A DNA stretch of 13,167 nucleotides from RYN-431 sp036388295 (GTDB lineage Bacteria > Planctomycetota > Phycisphaerae > Tepidisphaerales > Tepidisphaeraceae), in NCBI GenBank assembly GCA_036388295.1, contig DASVSC010000052.1, positions 1 to 13,167 on the forward strand, in the 5' to 3' direction. Every line of letters starts with the position of its first letter. The first letter of the stretch is position 1. Under the pieces are notes generated by a model, which saw nothing but the letters and a program-made list of their open reading frames with translations, had not been told where the DNA came from and made no database searches. A program made the translations under genes and the position numbers. Below are positions 1-7,906 of the stretch, piece after piece.

Positions 1-2
1 CG

Positions 3-260
3 CTGCACCGCCCGGCGCTGGCCGCGTCGGTGTTGGACGTCGCGCGCAGCTTTCTGCAGCGCAGCGAGCGTTCACTGTCGACGTTCAAAGCCCAATGGAA
101 GCGCAGCGGCGATTCGCTGCGTCAGACGCTCGCGGAGCGCGTGCCGCTGGTCACCGACGCAACGCCAACCGTCGTCGAACCGATCGGCGACGCCCCGGCC
201 GAAGTGGCCGAGGCTGCAGCCGATGCGGCCGAGGCGGCTCCGTCCGAATCAGTCGAATAG
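3..260 (+). CDS. Unidentified protein, C-terminal part only
   Basis: An open frame runs from the left edge to a TAG at 258-260 with no stop upstream, so this is probably the 3' end of a longer gene whose start lies outside the window. A GTG at 30-32 could be an internal start but has no clear ribosome binding site. The visible 85 residues begin with an amphipathic, basic helix-like stretch (SFLQRSERSLSTFKAQWKRS) and end in a low-complexity tail rich in Ala and Glu. I recognise no family and assign no function. The gene converges on the zinc-ribbon gene and overlaps its 3' end by 12 bp (249-260). Codon use is GC-rich, like the genuine genes nearby, which supports coding. Confidence 0.55.
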   Translation: MHRPALAASVLDVARSFLQRSERSLSTFKAQWKRSGDSLRQTLAERVPLVTDATPTVVEPIGDAPAEVAEAAADAAEAAPSESVE

Positions 261-533
261 TTCGTGCCAAAACCCGCGTTTCTTGTGATGCGTCTGGTTC
301 GGGTGATGCTGGTAGCCGTAGTGCGAATCGTCCGGCTTCATCGGTCGCTGCTGCACCGGCGGCGGCATCTCGGCCGTGCGGGCCGGCTCGCGGTAGGTGT
401 CCGCCCGCTCAATGATCTTGTCGAGCTCGCCGCGGTCGAGCCAAACGCCACGGCATGTCGGGCAGTAATCGATTTCGATGCCTTGGCGTTCCGAAATCGT
501 TAATGTCGATTGAGGGCAAACGGGACATTTCAT
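249..533 (-). CDS. Small zf-TFIIB-type zinc-ribbon protein
   Basis: A 94-residue protein from an ATG at 531-533. The frame stays open upstream to 638, but the family begins with M-K-C-P-x-C, so the internal ATG is preferred; there is no Shine-Dalgarno in front of it. Visible features are two Cys pairs, C3-P-V-C6 and C24-P-T-C27, followed by GVWLDRGELDKIIERA (residues 29-44), the typical signature of the zf-TFIIB family. A Pro/His-rich linker follows, and a C-terminal KKRGFWHELFD as in many short members. The Cys residues should bind one Zn ion. Members are cytoplasmic and of unknown function; a nucleic-acid or regulatory role is only presumed. It is the last gene of the minus-strand run, 173 bp downstream of the nif3-like gene, with a REP-like palindrome between them. 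Confidence 0.85.
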   Translation of the reverse strand: MKCPVCPQSTLTISERQGIEIDYCPTCRGVWLDRGELDKIIERADTYREPARTAEMPPPVQQRPMKPDDSHYGYQHHPNQTHHKKRGFWHELFD

Positions 534-625
534 GACGGAGGATACGCAAAGTGTTTCGCTTGAATCGATTCGAAACTGAGGCGTTTTTTCGAAGCATGTA
601 TGCCATGGCGGACTGGCGTTCTGCC

Positions 626-681
626 GTAGGGCGGGCACTGCCCGCCATCTCGCCGCTGACGGCGGGCATTGCCCGCCCTAC
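626..681. repeat. REP-like nested palindrome
   Basis: Two 21-bp arms, 626-646 and 661-681, are inverted copies of each other with a single mismatch, separated by 14 bp. Each arm is itself a small hairpin: GGCGGGCA, one base, TGCCCGCC. The GTAGGGCGGGCA...TGCCCGCC core resembles a repeat found between genes in many bacteria; that resemblance is from memory, not from a search. It lies 25 bp beyond the stop of the nif3-like gene and could also end its transcript or stabilise its 3' end, although no U-run follows. Confidence 0.75.
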
Positions 682-706
682 AAAACTGACACCGTTCCCA
701 CATACG

Positions 707-1807
707 CTAGATGATTGCAAACGGATCGCGATCCGCGACCGACACGCTCCAGTTGATCTGCGGCAGTTCCCTTGTCAGCCGCGGCAATAGTTTGTGCAGC
801 GTGACGCGCTCGCTGTGGCTGTGCAGGGTGCAGACCACGGTCATGCCCGCGGCGGCCGCACGCAGGGCGTCGTGGTGGCGCATCTCGCCGGTTACGTACA
901 GGTCCGCCTTCGCGGCCAGCGCCTGTTCGAGCAATTCGCCGCACGCGCCGGCACAGACGGCGACCACAGTCACGTCGCCGTCCGTCGGCCCACTGATGAG
1001 CAAACGGTCGACGCCAAGCCCGGCTTTCAGACGGTCGAAGGTCTGTGCCCTTGGCATCGGCACGGCCAGCCGGCCGACGCGGCCGATGCCGTCGCCCGTG
1101 GGCGGGGCGGCAAGGGCGACTAAGTCGAACGCCGGCGTTTCGTACGGGTGTGCCTGACGCAGGGCGGCGATAACCTCCGGCACGCGCGCCATCGGCACGA
1201 CCGTTTCGATTTTAATCTCGGCCGCCGTCTCCAGTTTGCCGGCCTCGCCGACGGCGGGGTTCGTGCCGCTTTCGCCGAAGAACGTGCCGGTGCCGTGCGT
1301 GCGGAAGCTGCAGTGGCTGTAGTCGCCGATGCGGCCAGCGCCGGCGGCGAAAATCGCCTCGGCCACTTTGCTGGCAACGTCTTCGGGGGCGAACGTGACG
1401 AGCTTGCACTCGTGCGCCTTCGGCTCGCCCGGCTTTAGCGGCCGCCGGTCGATCAGACCCAGCACATCGGCCAGCACATCGTTCGTTCCTCCCTCGGCCA
1501 CGTCGAGCGCGGTGTGGGGCGAGTAGATCGCGACGCCGCGCCGCACCGCATCGAAAACCAACGCCGACGCGCCGCCGGCCGTCAGTCGTTTGAGCGGCTT
1601 GAAGATCGGCGGGTGGTAGGCGTAAATCAGATCCGCGCCGGCCGCCTTGGCCTCGTCGGCGACGGCGTCGGTGTAGTCGATGCAGAGCAACGCTCGCGAC
1701 ACGGCGGCACCAGGATCGCCGACGAGCAGGCCGACGTTGTCCCACGCCTCCGCGGTGACGGGCGGGGCGATCGAATCAAGATGCTTGACGACGTCCTTCA
1801 ATTTCAT
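707..1807 (-). CDS. Nif3-like dinuclear metal-centre protein (YqfO/NIF3L1 type)
   Basis: A 366-residue Nif3 family protein (COG0327; often labelled GTP cyclohydrolase I type 2 homologue, true function unsettled). Residues 1-122 form the N-terminal half, with WDNVGLLVGDP (22-32), YHPPIFKPLKRLT (64-76) and YSPHTALD (95-102). Residues 131-232 are the PII/CutA-like insert of the long forms, ending in HPYETPAFDLV. The C-terminal half has GEMRHHD (307-313) and HSHSE (329-333). H65, D102, the HH of RHHD and the HSHSE segment are the expected metal ligands of a ring-shaped hexamer. The first His of the usual bacterial HHP motif is Tyr (Y64), as I recall for eukaryotic NIF3L1. AGAGG at 1813-1817, five bases before the ATG, is a good ribosome binding site. 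It lies 36 bp after pabC, probably in the same transcript. Confidence 0.93.
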   Translation of the reverse strand: MKLKDVVKHLDSIAPPVTAEAWDNVGLLVGDPGAAVSRALLCIDYTDAVADEAKAAGADLIYAYHPPIFKPLKRLTAGGASALVFDAVRRGVAIYSPHTALDVAEGGTNDVLADVLGLIDRRPLKPGEPKAHECKLVTFAPEDVASKVAEAIFAAGAGRIGDYSHCSFRTHGTGTFFGESGTNPAVGEAGKLETAAEIKIETVVPMARVPEVIAALRQAHPYETPAFDLVALAAPPTGDGIGRVGRLAVPMPRAQTFDRLKAGLGVDRLLISGPTDGDVTVVAVCAGACGELLEQALAAKADLYVTGEMRHHDALRAAAAGMTVVCTLHSHSERVTLHKLLPRLTRELPQINWSVSVADRDPFAII

Positions 1808-1812
1808 AATGG

Positions 1813-1817
1813 CCTCT
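1813..1817 (-). promoter_or_regulatory. Ribosome binding site of the nif3-like gene
   Basis: On the minus strand AGAGG stands five bases before the ATG at 1805-1807. This is one of the few clear Shine-Dalgarno sequences in the window, and it supports that start. It sits at the edge of the CCCTCTCCC repeat, so the repeat may have donated part of the purine-rich leader. Confidence 0.55.
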
Positions 1818-1821
1818 GATT

Positions 1822-1873
1822 CCCTCTCCCTAACCCTCTCCCCCTAATCCTCTCCCTGGGTACCGGGAGAGGA
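1822..1873. repeat. CCCTCTCCC-type intergenic repeat with hairpin
   Basis: Three imperfect copies of CCCTCTCCC (1822-1830, 1834-1842, 1848-1856), joined by TAA-containing spacers, are followed by TGGGTACC and the complementary GGGAGAGGA (1865-1873). The 8-bp stem CCTCTCCC/GGGAGAGG encloses the TGGGTACC loop. This resembles a dispersed element seen between genes in many GC-rich bacteria (from memory). It fills the gap between pabC and nif3, and its right part (1844-1873) is read as the last nine codons and stop of pabC. Confidence 0.75.
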
Positions 1874-2749
1874 GGCAAGAGTAAGCTTGCGCGTCACCGG
1901 TCCTGGGACCGTTTCGTACGCGTGCTGCTCCACCCGGCCCACCGGCATCACGCCCATAATGCTGTTGGTGAGAAACACCTCGTCCGCGGCGAGCACGTCG
2001 TTGATCGACAACGCCTGCAACGCGATATCGATGCCGGCCGCTTTTGCCGCGTCGATCACGACGGCCCGCGTGACGCCCGGCAGCACGTTCGATTTTGGGT
2101 ACGGCGTGCGCGCTTCCACCTCGGCTACGCGCAATTCGTCGTTCGTCGGCGGCGTGAGCAGGCGGCCGTCTTTGACGACGAACACGTTGCTGATGCTGCC
2201 GCTCTGCAGGTAGTTGTGCACGTTGAACCAAAGCGCCTCGGCCGCGCCGCGGCGGGCGGCTTCGCGCAGGGCGGTCAGGCGCGAAAAGTAGTCGAGCGTT
2301 TTATGGCCGGCCTGCGGGTCGTACGGGTTGAGCTTGTGGCGGTCGAGCGCCAGCACGGTCATGCCGCTGGCGTAAAACTCGGGCGGATACGGCTCGAAGG
2401 GCGTGGCGGTGATCAGCACCGTCGGCTCGGCATGCAGGCCGTGGATCGGGTCCTGGTGCGTGGTGCCGCGCGTGACGGTAATCCGCATGCGCGCGTCGGT
2501 CAGCGCGTTGCGTTTCAGCAATTCGCTGGCCGCTTCGGTCAGCACTTCGTCCTTGGGCACCAGCGGGACGAACAGGGCGTCGCAGGACGCCCGCAGGCGT
2601 TTCAGGTGCGCGTCCAGCCGTTGCGGCTTACCGCCGGCCGAACGCAGGGTGGTGAAAACGCCGGCGGCGTGAAGGAAGCCGGTGTCGCGCACGGAGACGG
2701 CGGCTTCGGTTTCGTCGGTGAAGTGGCCATTGAGCCAGACGTCGGGCAT
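1844..2749 (-). CDS. pabC: Class IV PLP enzyme, probable aminodeoxychorismate lyase (PabC-like)
   Basis: A 301-residue protein of PLP fold type IV (branched-chain and D-amino-acid aminotransferases, aminodeoxychorismate lyase). Visible features are the N-terminal VWLNGHF, RLDAHLKRL (44-52), the PLP lysine K150 in AGHKTLDYFSRL, LQSGSISNVF (181-190) and LPGVTR (223-228). Given pabB two genes upstream, I infer that it cleaves 4-amino-4-deoxychorismate to p-aminobenzoate and pyruvate; an aminotransferase role cannot be excluded from sequence. The glutamate that contacts the PLP ring nitrogen, normally in an E-G-S-x-S-N motif, is Ser at 183 with Gln at 182. The last nine residues, SSPGTQGED, and the TAG are encoded by an intergenic repeat. 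No Shine-Dalgarno is visible before the ATG at 2747-2749. Confidence 0.85.
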   Translation of the reverse strand: MPDVWLNGHFTDETEAAVSVRDTGFLHAAGVFTTLRSAGGKPQRLDAHLKRLRASCDALFVPLVPKDEVLTEAASELLKRNALTDARMRITVTRGTTHQDPIHGLHAEPTVLITATPFEPYPPEFYASGMTVLALDRHKLNPYDPQAGHKTLDYFSRLTALREAARRGAAEALWFNVHNYLQSGSISNVFVVKDGRLLTPPTNDELRVAEVEARTPYPKSNVLPGVTRAVVIDAAKAAGIDIALQALSINDVLAADEVFLTNSIMGVMPVGRVEQHAYETVPGPVTRKLTLASSPGTQGED

Positions 2750-2781
2750 GACGGCATCTTATGCATCGGAAAGCTCAAATT

Positions 2782-2889
2782 AGCCACAGATGAACACGGA
2801 TGAACACAGATCAACACGGGTGAAAGACGTGCCCTTAGCATCCCCTCTTATCTGCGTTCATCCGTGTTCATCTTTGTTTATCTGCGGCC
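2782..2889. repeat. CACAGATGAACACGGAT-type inverted repeat, copy A
   Basis: The arms at 2782-2811 and 2860-2889 are inverted copies matching at about 24 of 30 positions, with a 48-bp centre. Each arm is built from units of about ten bases of the form CAGATGAACA/CGGATGAACA. The arm matches the arm of the copy at 3417-3523 at 25 of 30 positions. It lies between the 3' end of the deaminase gene and the start of pabC, and its outer right edge is 19 bp from the deaminase stop. Such elements are scattered through planctomycete and related genomes, as I recall. Confidence 0.8.
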
Positions 2890-2908
2890 AAATCAAACCA
2901 TGCTGAGG

Positions 2909-3394
2909 CTAAAGCGACTTCATCAACTGGGCCATGAAGTCGTGCTGCGGCCCTTGTTCCGGGTGGTCGCGCAGCCATTGTTCGAACAGCTCGCGCACTT
3001 CGCCCGCCAGCACGCCGCCGACGATGGTCGGCCATTGCGCCTCGGGCGATTCGGGCTTGGCGACGCGGCGGGCGCCGCCGTCGGCGGGGGCATGCAGGGC
3101 GTAGACGATTTCGCTCACCCCGCTGAGCAACGCCGCGCCGAAGCACATCACGCACGGCTCCAGCGTGCTGACGAGCGTGAGGTTTTTCGTGTCCGTCGGG
3201 TACCGCCCGGCCGCGTCGCGAAAGGCGGCGATCTCGGCGTGCATCGTGCGGTCGCGCTTCGCATTCAGTTCATTCCAACCCCAGCCGATCACTTGGCCGT
3301 CCAGGGCGACGACACTGGCGATCGGCACCTCGCCCAGCCGCACGGCCGTTCGGGCGAGGTCGAGGGTTTCACGCATCAGGGCGTCGTGAGTCAT
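2909..3394 (-). CDS. TadA-like nucleoside deaminase
   Basis: A 161-residue zinc-dependent deaminase of the cytidine/deoxycytidylate deaminase superfamily. It shows the complete catalytic pair: H52-A-E54 (Zn ligand and proton-shuttling Glu) and P80-C81-V-M-C84 (two Zn cysteines), followed by GAALLSGVSEIVYAL. The layout is that of TadA, guanine deaminase and related nucleoside deaminases. TadA would convert wobble adenosine 34 of tRNA-Arg to inosine. However, the region after the Zn site (GGARRVAKPESPEAQWP, about residues 106-122) and the acidic C-terminus do not look like classical TadA, so a free base or nucleoside substrate is equally likely. It sits between pabB and pabC but has no known step in folate synthesis. 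A copy of one inverted-repeat family lies on each side of it. Confidence 0.88.
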   Translation of the reverse strand: MTHDALMRETLDLARTAVRLGEVPIASVVALDGQVIGWGWNELNAKRDRTMHAEIAAFRDAAGRYPTDTKNLTLVSTLEPCVMCFGAALLSGVSEIVYALHAPADGGARRVAKPESPEAQWPTIVGGVLAGEVRELFEQWLRDHPEQGPQHDFMAQLMKSL

Positions 3395-3416
3395 TTACCA
3401 TCGTAGGAACGAAGTC

Positions 3417-3523
3417 AGCCGCAGATGGACGCCGATAAACACAGATGAGAAAAGAGAGATAACGGCAGTGACGCTTCACCGAGCTCTGCATTGATCTGTG
3501 TTTATCTGCGTCCATCTGCGGCT
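3417..3523. repeat. CACAGATGAACACGGAT-type inverted repeat, copy B
   Basis: The arms at 3417-3446 and 3494-3523 are inverted copies with a single mismatch in 30 bp, around a 47-bp centre. This is the best preserved palindrome in the window. The right arm runs 22 bp into pabB, supplying its last six sense codons and the stop. The long stem could form in RNA from either strand and might slow or end transcription between pabB and the deaminase gene. Confidence 0.88.
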
Positions 3524-4656
3524 AACTCTTTTTCGGACACGCCGAGTGATGTCAGCATTGCCTTGGCCTTTACAAGCGTTTCCGCGTATTCCGCCGCCGG
3601 GTCGGAGTCGGCGACGATGCCGCCGCCGACGGGGACGTAGGCACAACCGTCGCGCAGCGTCATCGTGCGGATGGCGACGCTGAGTTCCATTTCGCCCCGG
3701 CCGATCCAGCCGATCGCGCCGCAGTACGCGCCGCGAGGGACGGGTTCCAGTTCGTCGATGATCTGCATCGCGCGAATCTTCGGGCAGCCGGTGATCGAGC
3801 CGCACGGGAACGTGGCCCGCAGGATGTCCGTCAGTGTGACACCGTCGCGCAAGACGCCTTCAACGGTGGCCACGCCGTGCAGGACGGTGGGGTGGGGTTC
3901 GATGGTGCGCGGCTCGGTGACGATGACGCTCCCGACCTCGCAGATTCGGCCGAGGTCGTTGCGCTGCAGATCAACGATCATCGCCAGTTCGGCCTTCTCC
4001 TTTTCACTTGCCAGCAGTTCGGCGTGCATGCCGGGGGCGTTGGGGCGGGTGCCTTTGATCGGGCGGTTGACGATGCGCCGCCGGCCGTCGGAGAGACGTT
4101 CGACGCGAAGGAAGAGTTCGGGCGAATTGCTGACGAGGGCGAAATCGTCGAACTCCAGCAACGCGCCGTACTCGGCCGGGAAACGTCGTTGGAGCTTGGC
4201 GAACGTTTCCGACGGCGTCCGATCGACTTTAACCTTCAGCCGTTGCGACAGGTTGATCTGAAACACGTCGCCGGCGGCGATGTAATCGAGGCAACGCCGC
4301 ACGGCCGCCTCGTACGCCGGCCGCGTGAATGTGGACGAGATCAATTGGCTTTTGTCGCCGTCGAGCGTGCCGACGAACGACGGCGGCTCCGGCCGGGCGT
4401 CGACGGGAACGAAGGCGAACAGCGGCAGGCCGGGCGTGTCCGTCTTCTCGGTCGGCAGTGTTTCGAAACACCGGCCGAGTTCATAGGAAAAATAGCCGGC
4501 GTGGCGGGTCGATCCAGTGCGCGCATCGAGTTCCGCAAGCGTTTCCAACGGATCGGCCGGGTTGGCGACGAGCGCGGTTCCGTGGGCGGTCAGTTCGTGC
4601 CAGGGGGTTCTGCCCGTCACGGATTCGAAGCGGATTCGGCCACGGGAAACGCTCAT
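3502..4656 (-). CDS. pabB: Aminodeoxychorismate synthase component I
   Basis: A 384-residue chorismate-binding enzyme. With a PabA glutaminase it converts chorismate and glutamine to 4-amino-4-deoxychorismate, the first step of the p-aminobenzoate branch of folate synthesis. Visible features are FQINLSQR (132-139), SNSPELFLR (176-184), RPIKGTRPN (198-206), DLQRNDLGRICE (229-240), GSITGCPKIRAMQIIDELE (286-304) and the C-terminal GGGIVADSDPAAEYAET (344-360). Lys 201 in PIKGT is the nucleophile that marks PabB; TrpE has Ala there. At 384 residues it is shorter than E. coli PabB, with a reduced N-terminal domain. It begins 12 bp after the DUF2585 gene, which suggests co-transcription. The last residues, AADGRR, and the TAA come from the inverted repeat at 3417-3523. 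No Shine-Dalgarno is seen. PabA must be encoded elsewhere. Confidence 0.95.
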   Translation of the reverse strand: MSVSRGRIRFESVTGRTPWHELTAHGTALVANPADPLETLAELDARTGSTRHAGYFSYELGRCFETLPTEKTDTPGLPLFAFVPVDARPEPPSFVGTLDGDKSQLISSTFTRPAYEAAVRRCLDYIAAGDVFQINLSQRLKVKVDRTPSETFAKLQRRFPAEYGALLEFDDFALVSNSPELFLRVERLSDGRRRIVNRPIKGTRPNAPGMHAELLASEKEKAELAMIVDLQRNDLGRICEVGSVIVTEPRTIEPHPTVLHGVATVEGVLRDGVTLTDILRATFPCGSITGCPKIRAMQIIDELEPVPRGAYCGAIGWIGRGEMELSVAIRTMTLRDGCAYVPVGGGIVADSDPAAEYAETLVKAKAMLTSLGVSEKELAADGRR

Positions 4657-4668
4657 CAGTGTGCGATC

Positions 4669-5262
4669 TTAACCGCCGCTCTGCCACCGGCGAATCGCGT
4701 CGATCGGCCAGAGCAGCATCAGCACGTTCAGGGTGAGGTTGTCCCGCATCCAGAAGAGCATCGCCAGTTCGACGCCAATGATGACGGCCACCGACCACCA
4801 CAGTCCGATGCGGCGGGCGACGAAGAAGCCGAGCGCGTACCCCAGGATGTCGCCGATGCTGTTGATGACGCTGTCACCGGTGTAGCCGAGGCTGACGGTG
4901 CCGTTGCGGTAACGGTCGATCACGATCGGCGAGTTCTCCATCATCTCCCAGACCAGTTCGATGGCTGTTGCGATCAGGAACCGCCACGCCAGGCCGAGGC
5001 GGTCGGAGAAGATCCAGAGCAGGCCGAAGAAGAGCATGCCGTGCAGGACGTGGCTGAGCAGGTACGGGTCGAGCAGGTGCTGCGAGTTATGCTCGGAGTT
5101 GATATTCAGGCTGACCGGCGACAGGTCGCCGGCGGCACACCACCAGACGCGGCCCTGCCAGCGAAGGTAAACGATCGTGAGGATGAACAGGGCGGCCGTG
5201 ATCCAGAGCGGACGACGCGTGTCCGTCGCGCGGGGCGGCAGGGTGACAGCGGGTTCGGTCAT
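4669..5262 (-). CDS. DUF2585 / UPF0314 integral membrane protein
   Basis: A 197-residue membrane protein that matches the DUF2585 (UPF0314) family as I know it. Conserved parts are LLSHVLHGMLFFGLL (68-82), RFLIATAIELVWEMMENSP (94-112), VIDRYRNGTVSLGYTGDSVI (114-133), NSIGDILG (134-141) and RDNLTLNVLMLLWP (173-186). About five hydrophobic segments are visible, near 19-34, 67-85, 93-108, 136-150 and 154-171, with a further one around 176-187. The many invariant polar residues within or beside the membrane (His71, His74, Glu102, Glu106, Glu109, Asp115, Arg117, Asp130, Asp138) suggest an enzymatic or transport role, but the family's function is not known. It is first in the probable operon, 12 bp before pabB. 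A perfect 10-bp palindrome lies 17 bp before the start codon. Confidence 0.88.
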   Translation of the reverse strand: MTEPAVTLPPRATDTRRPLWITAALFILTIVYLRWQGRVWWCAAGDLSPVSLNINSEHNSQHLLDPYLLSHVLHGMLFFGLLWIFSDRLGLAWRFLIATAIELVWEMMENSPIVIDRYRNGTVSLGYTGDSVINSIGDILGYALGFFVARRIGLWWSVAVIIGVELAMLFWMRDNLTLNVLMLLWPIDAIRRWQSGG

Positions 5263-5279
5263 GGGCGGATCGTAGCAGA

Positions 5280-5289
5280 GTCACGTGAC
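5280..5289. promoter_or_regulatory. Perfect palindrome GTCACGTGAC before the DUF2585-pabB genes
   Basis: A perfect 10-bp palindrome lies 17 bp upstream of the DUF2585 start codon, where an operator would be expected. On the minus strand a TACGAT hexamer occurs on each side, at 5294-5299 and 5269-5274. GTAGCAG (5272-5278) and CTGCTAC (5311-5317) form a further inverted pair across the region. No good -35 element at proper spacing was found, so the role as a binding site is a guess. Confidence 0.3.
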
Positions 5290-5331
5290 GAGAATCGTAT
5301 GTTGTTCGGCCTGCTACTCTTTCAAAAAAGG

Positions 5332-5484
5332 ATGAACCACGAAGAGCGCGATGAGCACGAAGAGGGCCCGGCGATCCGGGAAGGGGTCCGTGTCATTCAT
5401 CCAGCATTTCTGAAGAGGATGAATTGCAGAGAATCTTGACGTGTCGCGCGTCTCTTCGTGCCCTTCGCGCCTTCGTGGTTCATT
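5332..5484. repeat. CCACGAAG-type inverted repeat with inner hairpins
   Basis: The outer arms at 5332-5364 and 5452-5484 are inverted copies with one indel and two or three mismatches. They carry the ATGAACCACGAAG...GCACGAAGAG pattern of a dispersed element that I recall from many bacterial genomes. Inside lie two further hairpins: CCCGG/CCGGG with a CGAT loop (5367-5380) and ATTCATCC/GGATGAAT (5395-5402 with 5417-5424). Together with the glnN terminator this accounts for most of the 321-bp gap between the DUF2585 and glutamine synthetase genes. No gene is seen in the gap. Confidence 0.78.
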
Positions 5485-5526
5485 CTTCTCTTCTGCCGCG
5501 TTGTAGGATCTAGTGGCCAGACGACC

Positions 5527-5557
5527 GCGGCCCCGGAAGTGTTACCTCCGGGGCCGC
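5527..5557 (-). terminator. Hairpin terminator downstream of glnN
   Basis: A perfect 11-bp GC-rich stem (GCGGCCCCGGA with TCCGGGGCCGC) closes a 9-base loop, starting 26 bp beyond the glnN stop. No U-run follows on the minus strand, so intrinsic termination is not assured. The stem may instead protect the 3' end of the mRNA. It separates glnN from the DUF2585-pabB genes. Confidence 0.65.
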
Positions 5558-5583
5558 GATGGTTGAGGATTTGTGGTTGCGGC

Positions 5584-7761
<2,178 letters not shown>

Positions 7762-7906
7762 GGGGCATTCTCCGATAGGAAAAAGGGACTCCGCCGGTCG
7801 CCGCCCAAGGCGACTGACAGAACGAAGCGAGCGAATCATCCGGATTCAGGATCAACCTGTCAAAATCGGCCGATCCGTTCCGGCGTCGACTCCATGCAAT
7901 TGATGC

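Noticed and set aside
1922..2803. Plus-strand open frame of 293 codons opposite pabC
   Set aside because: Antisense shadow rich in Val, Arg and His without recognisable motifs; the class IV PLP protein on the minus strand is clear.
2782..3523. CRISPR array formed by the repeated CAGATGAACA-like units
   Set aside because: The repeats are inverted pairs built of units of about ten bases without unique spacers of regular length, and no cas genes are present.
3502..4656. Anthranilate synthase (TrpE) as identity of the chorismate enzyme
   Set aside because: The PIKGT motif with Lys201 marks aminodeoxychorismate synthase, and a pabC-like gene is close by; TrpE would have Ala at that position.
3877..5439. 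Plus-strand open frame of 520 codons opposite pabB and the DUF2585 gene
   Set aside because: It spans two well-supported genes on the other strand and an inverted repeat, and its product shows no family features; a shadow of high GC.
7762..7839. Longer N-terminus of glutamine synthetase from 7839
   Set aside because: The added 26 residues are Arg-rich and unlike GSIII, and the ATG at 7761 has a well-placed GGAG.
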